NCBI GenBank assembly: GCA_973895155.1
Contig: OZ316893.1
Coordinates: 14,136,001 to 14,200,000 of the forward strand
Length of the DNA: 64,000 bases
Direction: 5' to 3'
DNA from: Marsupella aquatica
Taxonomy: Eukaryota > Marchantiophyta
Shown here: positions 1 to 9,844 of the stretch, one piece after another
Layout: every line of letters starts with the position of its first letter
Position numbering within the stretch: position 1 is the first letter of the stretch
Position numbers and translations under genes: made by a program
The notes under the pieces: generated by a model
The model's input: only the letters and a program-made list of their open reading frames with translations
What the model was told of the DNA's origin: nothing
The model's database searches: none

Positions 1-1030
1 GGAGTGTCCAAAGTAAGACACATTTGATTATGTGGCCCCATGAGAGCCCTATATTATAGGATGGTAGGACTCGGAAAATACATTAGTTGGCAATCTGGAC
101 TCGAATGGTCCTCTGGGTATTGGTTTTGGCAGTATCTGAATATAGTTACGCTGATGGCATCACCATTGCAAACAAAAATCAAAATTAAGTTGATAAAATT
201 TGACTAGGCCCACTTTGGAAAGTAGTACGCATGAAGAAATTTAAAAATGACTTCCAAAATATTGAGATTGGCTACGTTGCCACTCTTCTTTGTTAAAATG
301 CATACTTTGCCACTGTTTTAGTCGAATTATTTTTTGGCCATTTTATTGCTGTTAGATAAGCAAAGTAACTGGAGTTAACTTAAAACAATCCAACTGCCAA
401 CATCTGGCCAGTTTCACCATCATATGGTCATGTATGTCCTCTATCCTAATCATAACAAGCTTTGAAACCCTTGACATTGAGCTCTTCGCCACTCCCCATC
501 CCCCTGTCAAGGATGGGTTAGAGTTACTTTAGTTAATCAACGGTGGAAAAGGTGAAAACTTACTAATTAAACTAAAATATGGCAATACATGTAAGTGGAT
601 TAAACAGAATACCTCCTAACTAAACTATGAAAAAATGGCAAAGTATGTAATTAGAACACCCCCCCAATAAATAAATAAATAATGACAATGTGGTTTGAGA
701 ATTATGCCTACTATGAAAAGTGACAAATAAAAATTAAAATATGACAAAGTATGCATTTGGATATCTTTTTTTGGTTTCTTGTTTTTTTTTTTGGTCTTGA
801 AAGTAAATGAGGAAGAACGCTTAATTAGACTCTTCCCACCCCAGTACTGACAGATTTTCTTTGTACCGAACCTATTTCAGAGTGAGCCCCACGGATCCGA
901 CTGGGATCCTCATCAGGAGGGAGAAAGGGTCATGAAGTGGGCAATAAGGGGTTGAGGAGATAATTAGAATCACATCCACTACTCACAGAACCCATCTCTC
1001 CGACCCACACACATCTATCCTCCACACCAG
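1..1030. other. AT-rich intergenic DNA, no gene seen
   Basis: No coding region is recognisable here. The stretch is AT-rich with homopolymer runs, including poly-C near 660 and poly-T near 782. The last 150 bases are more mixed. I see no transposon termini or RNA gene. Confidence 0.6.
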
Positions 1031-1083
1031 TGTGTGGAGAGGGGGATTGCACCTGAGACCTTTCAGTTTCTATATATATTAAG

Positions 1084-1123
<40 letters not shown>

Positions 1124-1386
1124 GGAACAAAAACTACTAACCTTAAGACATGATCCTGAGGACCAAAAACCCAATAAGGGGAAAACAAAAGAAAAATATG
1201 GGAAACAGCAATAAAGGGGTGTGGAGGGGGGATTGCACCTGAGACCTTTCAGTTTCTATATACATTAAGTTTCAATATATATATTATAAAGGAACAAAAA
1301 CTACTAACCTTAAGACATGATCCTGAAGACCAAAAACCCAATAAGGGGAAAACAAAACAAAAATATGGGAAACCGCAATAAAGGGG
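1031..1386. repeat. Tandem duplication, ~180-bp unit, with (AT)n
   Basis: Two consecutive copies (about 1031-1213 and 1219-1386) share the order GGGGGATTGCACCTGAGACC, TTTCAGTTTCTATATA, an AT run, GGAACAAAAACTACTAACC, AAGACATGATCCTGA and ACCCAATAAGGGGAAAAC. The first copy has a long pure (AT)n at about 1089-1119; in the second it is short. The copies are highly similar, so the duplication looks recent. Confidence 0.85.
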
Positions 1387-3137
1387 GAAAATTTGACTGA
1401 GAAATAACAATGTTCCGTATGCCAAAACTTCATTTTAGGGCTACGACGTGAGTCACGAAGACGAATTTTTGTAGAGGTGCGGTGGTACCACGCCAATTGT
1501 TCACGCACCATTTTGCTTTTGATTCTTCCACCGACGTGATTTTGATTTTGTCTAGAGTGAAGGAGTGTATTCCTCCGTTTCTCTATCTCTCTCGCGCGTT
1601 GAAATTGAGGCAAAGTATCCAGGAATCCGTTTTCTCCATTGAAACTCAACTTGATTGGCTTAATTCCATTGAGAAGACGTTCCGGGATTCTGGACGAGTT
1701 TGCGAATTCTGCAGCAGCAATTTATTGCCGCTTGTCAGATCGGTTGCAGATAGTTTGGCGGGATCGGGATGTTACTTTGGCGCCTTCTACGAGGGCCGTG
1801 ACGGCACTGTTACAGTGTTCAAACCTAGAGGCCGGCCCGCGTTTGAGGGAGGCGAAGATGCAAGAGCAGTCCTACCGTTTTGCGTTATGTATCATATTCT
1901 GAGCCTGAATATGTTCGCCGCATCACGAATCGGAGCTGTGAGAGCTGTGAGAGCTGTTGCATAGAACCCAAGTGACTGAATTTGACCGATTTTTTAATAT
2001 GGCCAATTTGATCAACAGGGCCCCAGATTTCGTTTGGTCAGTGCATCAGTTAGAGAGTGTCGACTGTTGTCGCTTCGGATGAACGACGATTATTGCCTTC
2101 GTGGATGTTTCTCAATGTCTTCTTTGATTTAAGAAGTGCAATAACTCCTTCCCTTCCGTTCACTGCCGTATCGAAGGGAGGGACCTTTATTTTAATTCGA
2201 GGTGACGTGTCTACAGTGTTGGGTTCTTTGTGGCACCGACCCCTCCCTTCCATTCATTGGTATGTGGATGGGAGAGAGGAGGGGGGGTTACACAAGACCT
2301 AATGCTTTGGTCTGTCTAGATAATTTTTTCCTGGGAGATTGAATGGGAGATTGAATGGAACAGGGAAAGAGGAAGTGGGGTTGATAGTTGTTGCGCTCAA
2401 CCTGCCCTTCTTTCCTGAGTCGCAGAGGAGCAGTTATCATCGGCCGAGGGAAGAGGGGAAGTGAATTCGAAGATGAATGGTGGGAATGGTTTATAAGAGC
2501 ATGGCCGGTTGTGCGTGGACCAAGGGGAAGATAGAAGACTCCAAGACCTCAAACTTTGCATGAACTGGATAGCAGACGTTTGTGCTCTCTCGTTTATCTC
2601 GAAAGCCAAGCGGATTTGAAGCCCTTGTCGACCTTTGTATCGACTGGGAATGCTAGTCTACTTCCGTTTATGCTTTCCATGAGCTGAGCTTCGGATCTCC
2701 GGATTTTCTCCGTTGCCTCAGTGTTTTGCAGTTGTCGGAGGTTGACCTCTGCGAAAATGTAAGTGATCAAAGGAATTTAGGTCGGACTTTGGCTGTATTT
2801 TCTTTTCTGCAAGGTCAGTCGGTATTCTTTCATTTTCTCGCAGAAATCCTGCCTTGCTTGCATTGGAGCAATGCTCTGTCGGTATTGCTCTATCAGGTTA
2901 TCTGTGAAAATTTGAGCTGTGTACAGTGTCTACAAATTGCTTTTAAGAGCCTTTCTAGCATGGCGCTATGTTGCTCACTTGTCTCAGTTGATTACTTCTA
3001 CAGGCATTGTCTCGAGATCTGAATTGGGGTTCCTCCCTTAGCTGGTCCGGTGATTGAACTCTTCAGCTTCTTGAAGGTTGGCGAGGTGTGTTAGCGACCT
3101 CACCAGCCATTCTTCCACATCGGAAGTTGAGCAAGGT
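1387..3137 (+). promoter_or_regulatory. Upstream/5' leader region of the SNF2 gene
   Basis: The 1.75 kb before the SNF2 start codon has no recognisable protein domain. A pyrimidine-rich tract with TCTCTCGCGCG near 1572-1597 resembles plant leader or core-promoter sequence. A 160-codon open frame at 1482-1964 matches no family I know and I do not call it a gene. The lower AT content than flanking DNA and the good splice signals near 2759 and 3003 fit a long 5' leader, but the transcription start cannot be placed from sequence alone. Confidence 0.35.
2759..3003 (+). other. Candidate 5'-UTR intron of the SNF2 gene
   Basis: A strong donor (GTAAGT at 2759-2764) is followed about 245 bases later by a pyrimidine-rich stretch and an acceptor (CTTCTACAG ending at 3003). 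It lies 134 bases before the start codon in otherwise non-coding leader. A 5'-UTR intron would argue that the intron-free coding exon downstream is not a recent retrocopy. The call rests only on splice-site quality. Confidence 0.35.
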
Positions 3138-5795
3138 ATGATGAATCGGTCTATGAGAGCATCGAAACAGATCTTAGAGGACGATGAGGAGGAAGATTGG
3201 GGTAGGGATACCGGACTAAAGGTTCGTGCCGCACGTATTCTCGGTCCCAAAGAGAGTCTCTCTGACAATAATCGTGTGTCCAAGAAGAGGCTTCGGAAGG
3301 TCATTGAAATCAGCGATAATAGCCCATCCGTGTTCTCAGCAGTGGAACCCACGGTCACCACGCGTAGTAAAGCAAATCCCTTTGAAAATTTCGCCTTCGA
3401 ACAAATCCCCAGGAAGAAGGCTGACCGAGGGTTCTCAATGCGAGCTCCTCCGCCTGCTGAGACCAAGAGTACTACTGTATCGGGCAAGACTGATCCCCCA
3501 AAAATTCCATCTGAAGCTTTTTATGATGGATCAATGTCCTGGCTAGAATCTATTGTGGTGGGAAAGGAAGATCCTGCTTTGAAAAACAATGAGCCGGCCG
3601 TGGTGAAAGGGGACGAGCCTGCCGTGGTAGGGGATGAGGGTAAGAAGGGGTCACGGAGAAGGAAATTCGCGGTAGCTCTGAGCAGCGATGACGAAGAAGA
3701 TTTCGAACTGTTGCCCGGGAAACCCCTAGCGTCGAGTTCTGGAAGAAATGGGCTACGCGCTTCGACTTCAGGAGCAGAGAACGTGGTCATCGACCTCGAT
3801 GATGATTGTGCTGCTGATGATGAAGCCATTGCTGCAGCCCTCCAGGAGGAGGAGTTTGTTGAATTAGGTAACGGCCACGAGGAGGAGCCCGAGAGCAATG
3901 AGGAGGTGGACCTCATCTACTCTACTCTCGAAAAGTGCGGTCAGATTGCAGCAGAGCTTCGGCAGGATCTGCATGGAAGTTCAGTCCTACAAGACCGATA
4001 TGCCGAGGTGGACCCCGGGAAAGCTAAGCTCGTCACGCAGACAGACATTTGTGCTGCGTGTGGTATTTCAAGTGCAAATGGCCAAATCTTGAAACCTTAT
4101 CAACTTGTGGGAGTCAATTTTATGATGTTATTGAACCGGAAGAAAGTAGGGGGAGCCATTCTAGCTGATGAGATGGGGCTTGGCAAGACGGTTCAAGCAG
4201 TGGCATTCTTGGCTTTGCTGAAGCATTTGGACAATGACCCAGGCCCTCATTTGATTGTTTGCCCGGCCTCGGTCTTAGAAAATTGGCAGCGAGAGCTCCA
4301 AAAGTGGTGCCCTTCATTTAAGGTGGTATTGTTCCATGGCAACGACAGAGCGGCTCTGATTCGGGGGTTAAAAGATAATCGAAAGGCTGGAAATTACTTA
4401 CCATTCAATGTCATGCTGACATGCTACACCCTGTTCGAGAGACGCAGTGCCCAGCAGAAGGATGATCGAGGATTCCTTCGAAAGTGGAATTGGAGCTGCG
4501 TGCTCATGGATGAAGCGCACTTCCTGAAGGATAGGGATAGTTTGAGGACAACGAGGTTAAGAGAGCTGGCTCATAAGGCAAGACAGCGTGTCATGCTTAC
4601 TGGAACCCCATTGCAAAATGACCTCCAAGAATTGTGGGCCCTTTTGGAGTTTCTGCTTCCAGACATATTCAACACTGGCAAAGCAGACTTGACCAAGTTA
4701 CTTGGGAGTAGGAACACTGCAGCCACCGTCTTCCAGGAGGAGGGAGATATTATTAATCATATGAAAGCCATTCTAGGCCCATTTGTGCTCCGGCGGTTGA
4801 AGAGTGATGTGATGCAGCAGCTGGTGCCCAAAATGCACAAAGTAGAGTGCATAGCTATGGAGCCTGATCAAGCTTTGGCTTACCAGGAGGCTGTGGTGGA
4901 CTATAAAAAACTCACCGACGCTGCTCGCGCTGCCAGGAAGGATTCTGACCCAGCTTCACAGGCAATTGGAGTTCCACGGAAACAAATTCAGAATATCTTT
5001 ACACAACTACGGAAGATTGCCAATCACCCACTGCTGGTCAGACGACTTTACAGTGATCGCGATGTCGAGATTCTCGCCAGGAAGCTTCATGCACGGGAGG
5101 TATTTGGAAACCAGTGCACAGAAGAGCGCGTTATAGAGGAACTCCGAAATTACAACGACTTCACTGTGTATCAATTGTGCATCCAAAATGGGCTCTCTGG
5201 TCCAGGATTTGGAGCAAAACTTACTGACGAGCATGTCCTAGGGTCAGCAAAATGCCAGGTGTTGGCGAGGCTGCTCCCTCAGCTGAAAAAGGATGGTCAC
5301 CGTCCATTGGTATTCAGCCAATGGACACAAATGTTGGATATTCTAGAGTGGGCATGTGATGTACTGGGCCTCAGCTATGTACGTCTGGATGGAAGCACCC
5401 AGGTGAGAGAGCGCCAGGAGATCGTAGACTGCTTCAACAACGATCCGAGTATATTTTTGTTTCTGCTGTCGACCCGAGCTGGAGGCCAAGGTCTTAACCT
5501 GGTAGGTGCAGACACCGTTATTATCCATGATGTAGATTTCAATCCTCAGATGGATAGACAAGCGGAGGACAGGTGCCATCGGATCGGTCAGCAGAAACCA
5601 GTCACTGTGTACCGGTTAGTGACGAAGGGAAGTGTGGATGAGAGTATTTACAACATCGCACAGCGCAAGCTAGTGCTCGATGCAGCAGTTCTAGAATCCG
5701 GGGGCACCATGTCCAGGGAAAATGGTGAACCTGATAGCGATGCTCAGACAATGGAACAAATTCTTTCAACAATTCTTGCTGCCGTACCATCATGA
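3138..5795 (+). CDS. CHR19: Fun30/SMARCAD1-type SNF2 chromatin remodelling ATPase (CHR19/ETL1-like)
   Basis: Predicted nuclear ATP-dependent chromatin remodeller of 885 residues in one exon. The first ATG in frame is at 3138, with a second at 3141; the frame is open 60 bases further up but without an ATG. The acidic, disordered N-terminus (about 1-290) carries two SUMO-interaction-like stretches, VIEISDN (55-61) and VVIDLDDD (216-223), the second followed by a short Ala/Glu helix (228-239). The SNF2 core starts near 310: Walker A DEMGLGKT (344-351), CPASVLENW, DEAH (458-461) and LTGTPLQNDLQELW. The helicase C lobe has PLVFSQWTQMLD, STRAGGQGLNL (778-788) and DRCHRIGQ. All ATPase motifs look intact. 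Motif wording and the short insertion between lobes match plant CHR19/ETL1 as I recall it. Family known for heterochromatin maintenance and DNA-end resection; those roles are inferred for this copy. Confidence 0.93.
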   Translation: MMNRSMRASKQILEDDEEEDWGRDTGLKVRAARILGPKESLSDNNRVSKKRLRKVIEISDNSPSVFSAVEPTVTTRSKANPFENFAFEQIPRKKADRGFSMRAPPPAETKSTTVSGKTDPPKIPSEAFYDGSMSWLESIVVGKEDPALKNNEPAVVKGDEPAVVGDEGKKGSRRRKFAVALSSDDEEDFELLPGKPLASSSGRNGLRASTSGAENVVIDLDDDCAADDEAIAAALQEEEFVELGNGHEEEPESNEEVDLIYSTLEKCGQIAAELRQDLHGSSVLQDRYAEVDPGKAKLVTQTDICAACGISSANGQILKPYQLVGVNFMMLLNRKKVGGAILADEMGLGKTVQAVAFLALLKHLDNDPGPHLIVCPASVLENWQRELQKWCPSFKVVLFHGNDRAALIRGLKDNRKAGNYLPFNVMLTCYTLFERRSAQQKDDRGFLRKWNWSCVLMDEAHFLKDRDSLRTTRLRELAHKARQRVMLTGTPLQNDLQELWALLEFLLPDIFNTGKADLTKLLGSRNTAATVFQEEGDIINHMKAILGPFVLRRLKSDVMQQLVPKMHKVECIAMEPDQALAYQEAVVDYKKLTDAARAARKDSDPASQAIGVPRKQIQNIFTQLRKIANHPLLVRRLYSDRDVEILARKLHAREVFGNQCTEERVIEELRNYNDFTVYQLCIQNGLSGPGFGAKLTDEHVLGSAKCQVLARLLPQLKKDGHRPLVFSQWTQMLDILEWACDVLGLSYVRLDGSTQVRERQEIVDCFNNDPSIFLFLLSTRAGGQGLNLVGADTVIIHDVDFNPQMDRQAEDRCHRIGQQKPVTVYRLVTKGSVDESIYNIAQRKLVLDAAVLESGGTMSRENGEPDSDAQTMEQILSTILAAVPS

Positions 5796-7021
5796 GCGAA
5801 GCGGACATGAACAGATGTCGCAGTATAAGGAAGCCCTAGGTACGAGCCCTCGTCTGATTCAGTCAGCCAGCCATGTTTTGTGGGGTAAGTATTCTACGAG
5901 TTCCTCCTTGTTTTTGGATCTCCAATGGATGCTCCAACTCCAAAGAATGATAAGATGGTGTGGTACTGAAGGACAAATGAAGTGCAGCTGCTCTGAACTT
6001 AGTCACTGTAACGAAGACAGATGGGAACGAGTTTGTATAGCCCCGTTAATGTCCATCATATTCCATACTGTTTTCCTACTTCGTGTTCGCCATTCTCTTC
6101 CCTAGACAGCAGTATCCATGAGGAGCTGAAAGGACAGGTTTGTTTCAGCAGTGCCTTGGAAGTATCACTCTCGCGGGGTGCTCTGAAGAGGGAGGACCAG
6201 ATTCAATGGAGCCTAGCATGTAATAGTAGGAGCCATCTCTAAATTTGGTGGGGTAGAACTTAAAGAGCAAGATGCGAGTCTGCATGATCCGGAAAGAACA
6301 GCATCATCTGCGTCACTTCCCTTATATCCCACATATCAGAGATACAAACCTCTTCAGGTGAAGGTGAAGGCTGCATCCATGAATGTCTGAGCAATTATCA
6401 GGTTGTATTGTGATCTGTTATATCCTCGGCTAATAAGAGGCTTGGCAATTGTTCGATATATAGTTGTCACAAAGAGGTCATCTGACTCTTCTTGGGCTCT
6501 GGAATTGCAGGTGGGATTAACTTTGCTTCGTAGAAACTGAGAGCACTCAGCTTGCACCCTTACCATATGTTCTGAACTGTCTGGCGTTATTGACCAAGAT
6601 GTACTTACAATCTTAGCAATTAACTTGTACCATAATTCTTTCTCCGGGGAGTGATAGCTTCCGAGATATTCAGATACGACATTTTTCATCAGGCCTAACA
6701 ATCTAATTGTACCCTATGAGGGTACATTACGAGGGTACATTATGGATCCGGATAAACCTGGATGGACAAGAGAAAAGGCATTGTGAATACTCGGTGACCA
6801 CCAGTCATGGTTTCTTTATATCTAAGGATGTATTTCCTATCAGTGGATTAGTACGTAACCTCTAAAGTGATTTTCGTTTCCCCAGTTTGGTGCATCAATC
6901 GATGAATCCCTGTTTCAAACAACGAGATGTAAAACTCCTATACTGCATGAAGCGGTGATGTGAAAGGTTTCAAATAAACTGTATTACTTCAAATGAAGTA
7001 TTAGGAAGGTAGCCAGGGATC
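5796..7021. other. 3' flank of the SNF2 gene, no second gene recognised
   Basis: Probably starts with the 3' UTR of the SNF2 gene. A 115-codon open frame on the minus strand (6354-6701) has protein-like composition but matches no family I recognise and has no splice or promoter context; I leave it uncalled. No poly-A tract or target-site repeat was seen after the stop codon, so there is no sign of retroposition of the upstream gene. Confidence 0.4.
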
Positions 7022-7290
7022 CATGTGACTCCAATTCCATTAGGATGTGTCAAAGCACTGTCACAAGCAAAGGATTATGGCAAGTATTTTGGCAAACTGT
7101 ATGACTCCAACTCCAGTAGGGTGTATCAAAGCGGTGTCAGAAGCAAAGTAAAAGTACTATGGCAAAAGTATTATGGCAAATATGATGGCAAAGTGTTAGG
7201 ATTCCAACTCCATTAGGGTGTGTCAAAGCACTATCACAAGCAAAGTATTATGGCAAGTATTATGAAAAGCACTGTCACAATCAAGTATTA
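7022..7290. repeat. Diverged tandem repeat, three copies of ~85-95 bp
   Basis: The phrase GACTCCAAYTCCATTAGGRTGT, then GTCAAAGCACTGTCACAAGC, then TATGGCAAGTATT recurs near 7026, 7103 and 7200, with a partial copy to about 7290. Copies differ by small indels. No coding signal. Confidence 0.8.
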
Positions 7291-7301
7291 TGACTGTTAT
7301 A

Positions 7302-7559
7302 TTTGGATGTCTGATCCTTATTAGGCCAGTATTTAGGTAACCCAGAATGTTTTTGGATGTCTGATCTCTGATTCCTTATGGGGCATGTATTTAGGTAACT
7401 CATAATTTTTTTTGTATGTCATCCTTATGGGACATGTATTTAGGTAACCCATAATTTTCTTGGATGTCTCATCCTCATGGGGCATATGTGTAGGTAACCC
7501 ATAATGTTTTTGGATGTCTTATCCTTATGGGGTGTGTATTCAGGTAACCCATAAATTTC
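7302..7559. repeat. Tandem repeat, five copies of ~50 bp
   Basis: Five head-to-tail units read TGGATGTCT, ATCCTTATGGGGCATGTAT, TTAGGTAACCCATAATTTTT. They start near 7302, 7351, 7411, 7460 and 7510. Each keeps the core AGGTAACCCATAA with few changes. It abuts the preceding repeat array and the following duplication, giving a run of three different arrays. Confidence 0.88.
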
Positions 7560-7616
7560 GTCTTTGCCATAAAACCAGTTTATGTCCTTGGTTGTACCTT
7601 ACTTATGGCCTTTGTC

Positions 7617-7760
7617 TTGACAAACCCTATTGATGAATCTGTGTCATTTCCAAATTTTGTTTGATTCTCCACATTGGAGTTTTTGACTCGGCAAGCCCTA
7701 TTGATGAATCCGCGTCATTTCATATTTTGTTTGGGATTCTCCCACATTGGAGTCTTTGAC
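7617..7760. repeat. Two-copy tandem repeat, ~72-bp unit
   Basis: Copies at about 7617-7688 and 7689-7760 both contain CCCTATTGATGAATC, GTCATTTC, ATTTTGTTTG, TTCTCC and ACATTGGAGT. The two are about 85 percent alike by eye. Confidence 0.82.
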
Positions 7761-8506
7761 AGTATTTGCTTTGAGTTGTCCTAGGGTCTGCTCTTGTAAA
7801 GGCTTTCTAAGAACCCTCACAAGCCATTAGTTAGTTTAAATTCTCAAAACTACTGAGGTGAATCATTCTATTGGTTTTTCCTCCAAAATTACATGTTTCA
7901 TTTCTATATCAATAATATTCAACCAAGTCAGTGACTACCATATTGATTACATCAGTTATATTCAGTCATTCCTGTGACAGTACCCAAAACAAAAGAATCT
8001 GCTAAAAAATGCTACAGTCATAAGCAATCGGCAGGACTCAATTCTTCAAACAAATGTTTTGCCTAGGAGAGACGAGAGGTGGCTTCTTGGACCAAATCCT
8101 TCCCAAGCTAATGACTCTCACGTCTATTGGACTCAAAAGCTAACCCCAGAGGTGAAAAAATATTTTAATAGAGCTTTTTTGGGATGATAGGAAAGTACCT
8201 AACTACACACCATGTACAATAGACAAAATTGTATCCTTGGAAATTGAGACTCTTTAACCATTCAATAGATCTACTTTAGCATAGGCTCACCCATAGTCAA
8301 ACTTTGAGTTCACTGCCTCAAAGCGAGGCATTGCCCAGGCCACCAGCAGTTGAAGGCAAGCAGTGATTGGTGAGGAGGCCTGGCACAGTTGGGCTGTGCA
8401 GAATGGGGGGAGAGAACGGAGGGAGTGAGGGTAGGCAGCCCACCCCTGGGTCAATTGTGAGGGAAGCAACCACCATACAATGTACAGATAGGGTGTGAGA
8501 TGTTAG
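7761..8506. other. Intergenic DNA, nothing recognised
   Basis: Mostly AT-rich unique sequence. A more GC-rich patch at about 8290-8470 encodes only short spurious frames. No element termini were identified. Confidence 0.5.
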
Positions 8507-8750
8507 CCATTGAATGTCAAGGCAATCATCCAGGTAATCTTCATACCCACAACCAAAATTTGTGGCATTGTGGTAAAACAGAAAAAAATAACAGTGTAAT
8601 TTGTTGGAACTTAGTATTAAGGTCCCTCCATTATGAGGAAGAGCCATTGAATGTCAAGGCAATCATCCAGGTAATTTTCATAACCCACAACCAAAATTTG
8701 TGGCATTGTGATAAAACAGAAAAATTAGCAGTGTAATTTGTTGGCACTTA
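8507..8750. repeat. Tandem target repeat flanking a Harbinger insertion
   Basis: Copy 1 runs from about 8507 to 8642 and copy 2 starts at about 8643: both read CCATTGAATGTCAAGGCAAT, CATCCAGGTAAT, CAACCAAAATTTGTGGCATT, GTGTAATTTGTTGG, CACTTAG or AACTTAG. Copy 1 continues uninterrupted into GTCCCTCCATTATGAGGAAG. Copy 2 stops at TTA (8748-8750) and resumes at 13629 with TTAGTATTTAG, then TCCCTCCATTATGAGGAAGA. Copy 1 is therefore a natural empty site for the element in copy 2. Confidence 0.92.
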
Positions 8751-9844
8751 GAGAAGGGTTCCATACGCGTACGGGCGCGGAGTGCCCATCCGCGCGGACC
8801 CCACAGGGCCCCACATCCCCAGCAACTTGGGAGGCTGTTGGCAGACCGGCCCACAGTCGCATGGGACAACTGCGGGCTGCCCCTGCCCCCTCCTCCCCGG
8901 TTTCCCATTGCCAGCCCTTCTCACTTCACCCGGCTCCTGCTGCTCGCCCGGCTCCTTCTCGCCCGACTCCTGCTTGCTTGCCCGGCTCCTGCGAGCTCGC
9001 TTGCCTGACCATGATCCCACGGGGAGTCGTAGCGCCTTCGCCCAGCCACGAGCCCCGACACCATAGCTCGAGCTCTCGAGCTTCTGAGCTCTCGAGCTTT
9101 GGAGCTCAAGATTGATGAGCTTCCACCATAGCTCCAGCACCTGAATGCGATTGTCGCCGATGCGTTCTACATGTCCGATGTGCTCCTTGCTCAGCTTCAT
9201 CGCTTTTGAAGCCTCGACCAATAGTGTAGATTTTACTGCCAGACCTAAATCAATGAGAGGTCGGTTTCAATTCAACACATTTCCCTGCACACTGCAAGAG
9301 AGATGACGTTTTTTGTTGGTGGAGTTCATAGCACTGAGGGGAGACACAAAGTTTAGCTTCACTGCCCAAGCTTCAACTTTGACTGATCGAAGCTTCATTC
9401 TGGGAAATAAGTTTCTCTCATTTCAGGTGTGTACATGAATTGTTCAGTAATTAAATTGATATTTTGAATAACATACAATGCATTCTCATATGCTGAAATG
9501 TGGAATCTCTTAAGAAGGCATTGTGAACGTAGGCTTCAATTTTAGCAATTACCTGAACTTCATGTTTTCTCCTCTGTTTTGTCGCTCCACAGCAATTCAT
9601 TGTCATGGAATGTTCTTAGAAATCCTTGTTTGATTTCTTCATGGCAGCCACAAGCTCTCATATGAGAACTCCCATGGCAGGGGTCATGAATACTGTTGGG
9701 GACATATTGGAACAGACAGACCTCCCTGATCTAAATGAATCTGTCCCCACTACCAGAGCATAGGGCAGACCTCCTCCTCGCAGGTTTCAAGCTGCTTTTG
9801 GGCCCCATCCATTCCATTCAATACTGAGAACCCTTGCTTCCTTG

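Noticed and set aside
1482-1964. 160-codon open frame upstream of the SNF2 gene
   Set aside because: No domain, ends in a short GCTGTGAGAGCTGT repeat, and lies in leader-like DNA; chance frame is more likely than a gene.
3038-3487. Minus-strand 149-codon frame over the SNF2 start
   Set aside because: Antisense shadow of the remodeller coding region, with Ser-rich translation produced by acidic codons on the other strand.
6354-6701. 115-codon minus-strand frame after the SNF2 gene
   Set aside because: No homology recognised, no splice or promoter context; not enough to call a gene.
8738-9221. Pro/Arg/Ala-rich frames at the left end of the Harbinger element
   Set aside because: Lie in the GC-rich subterminal arm; the translation reflects short repeats, not a protein.
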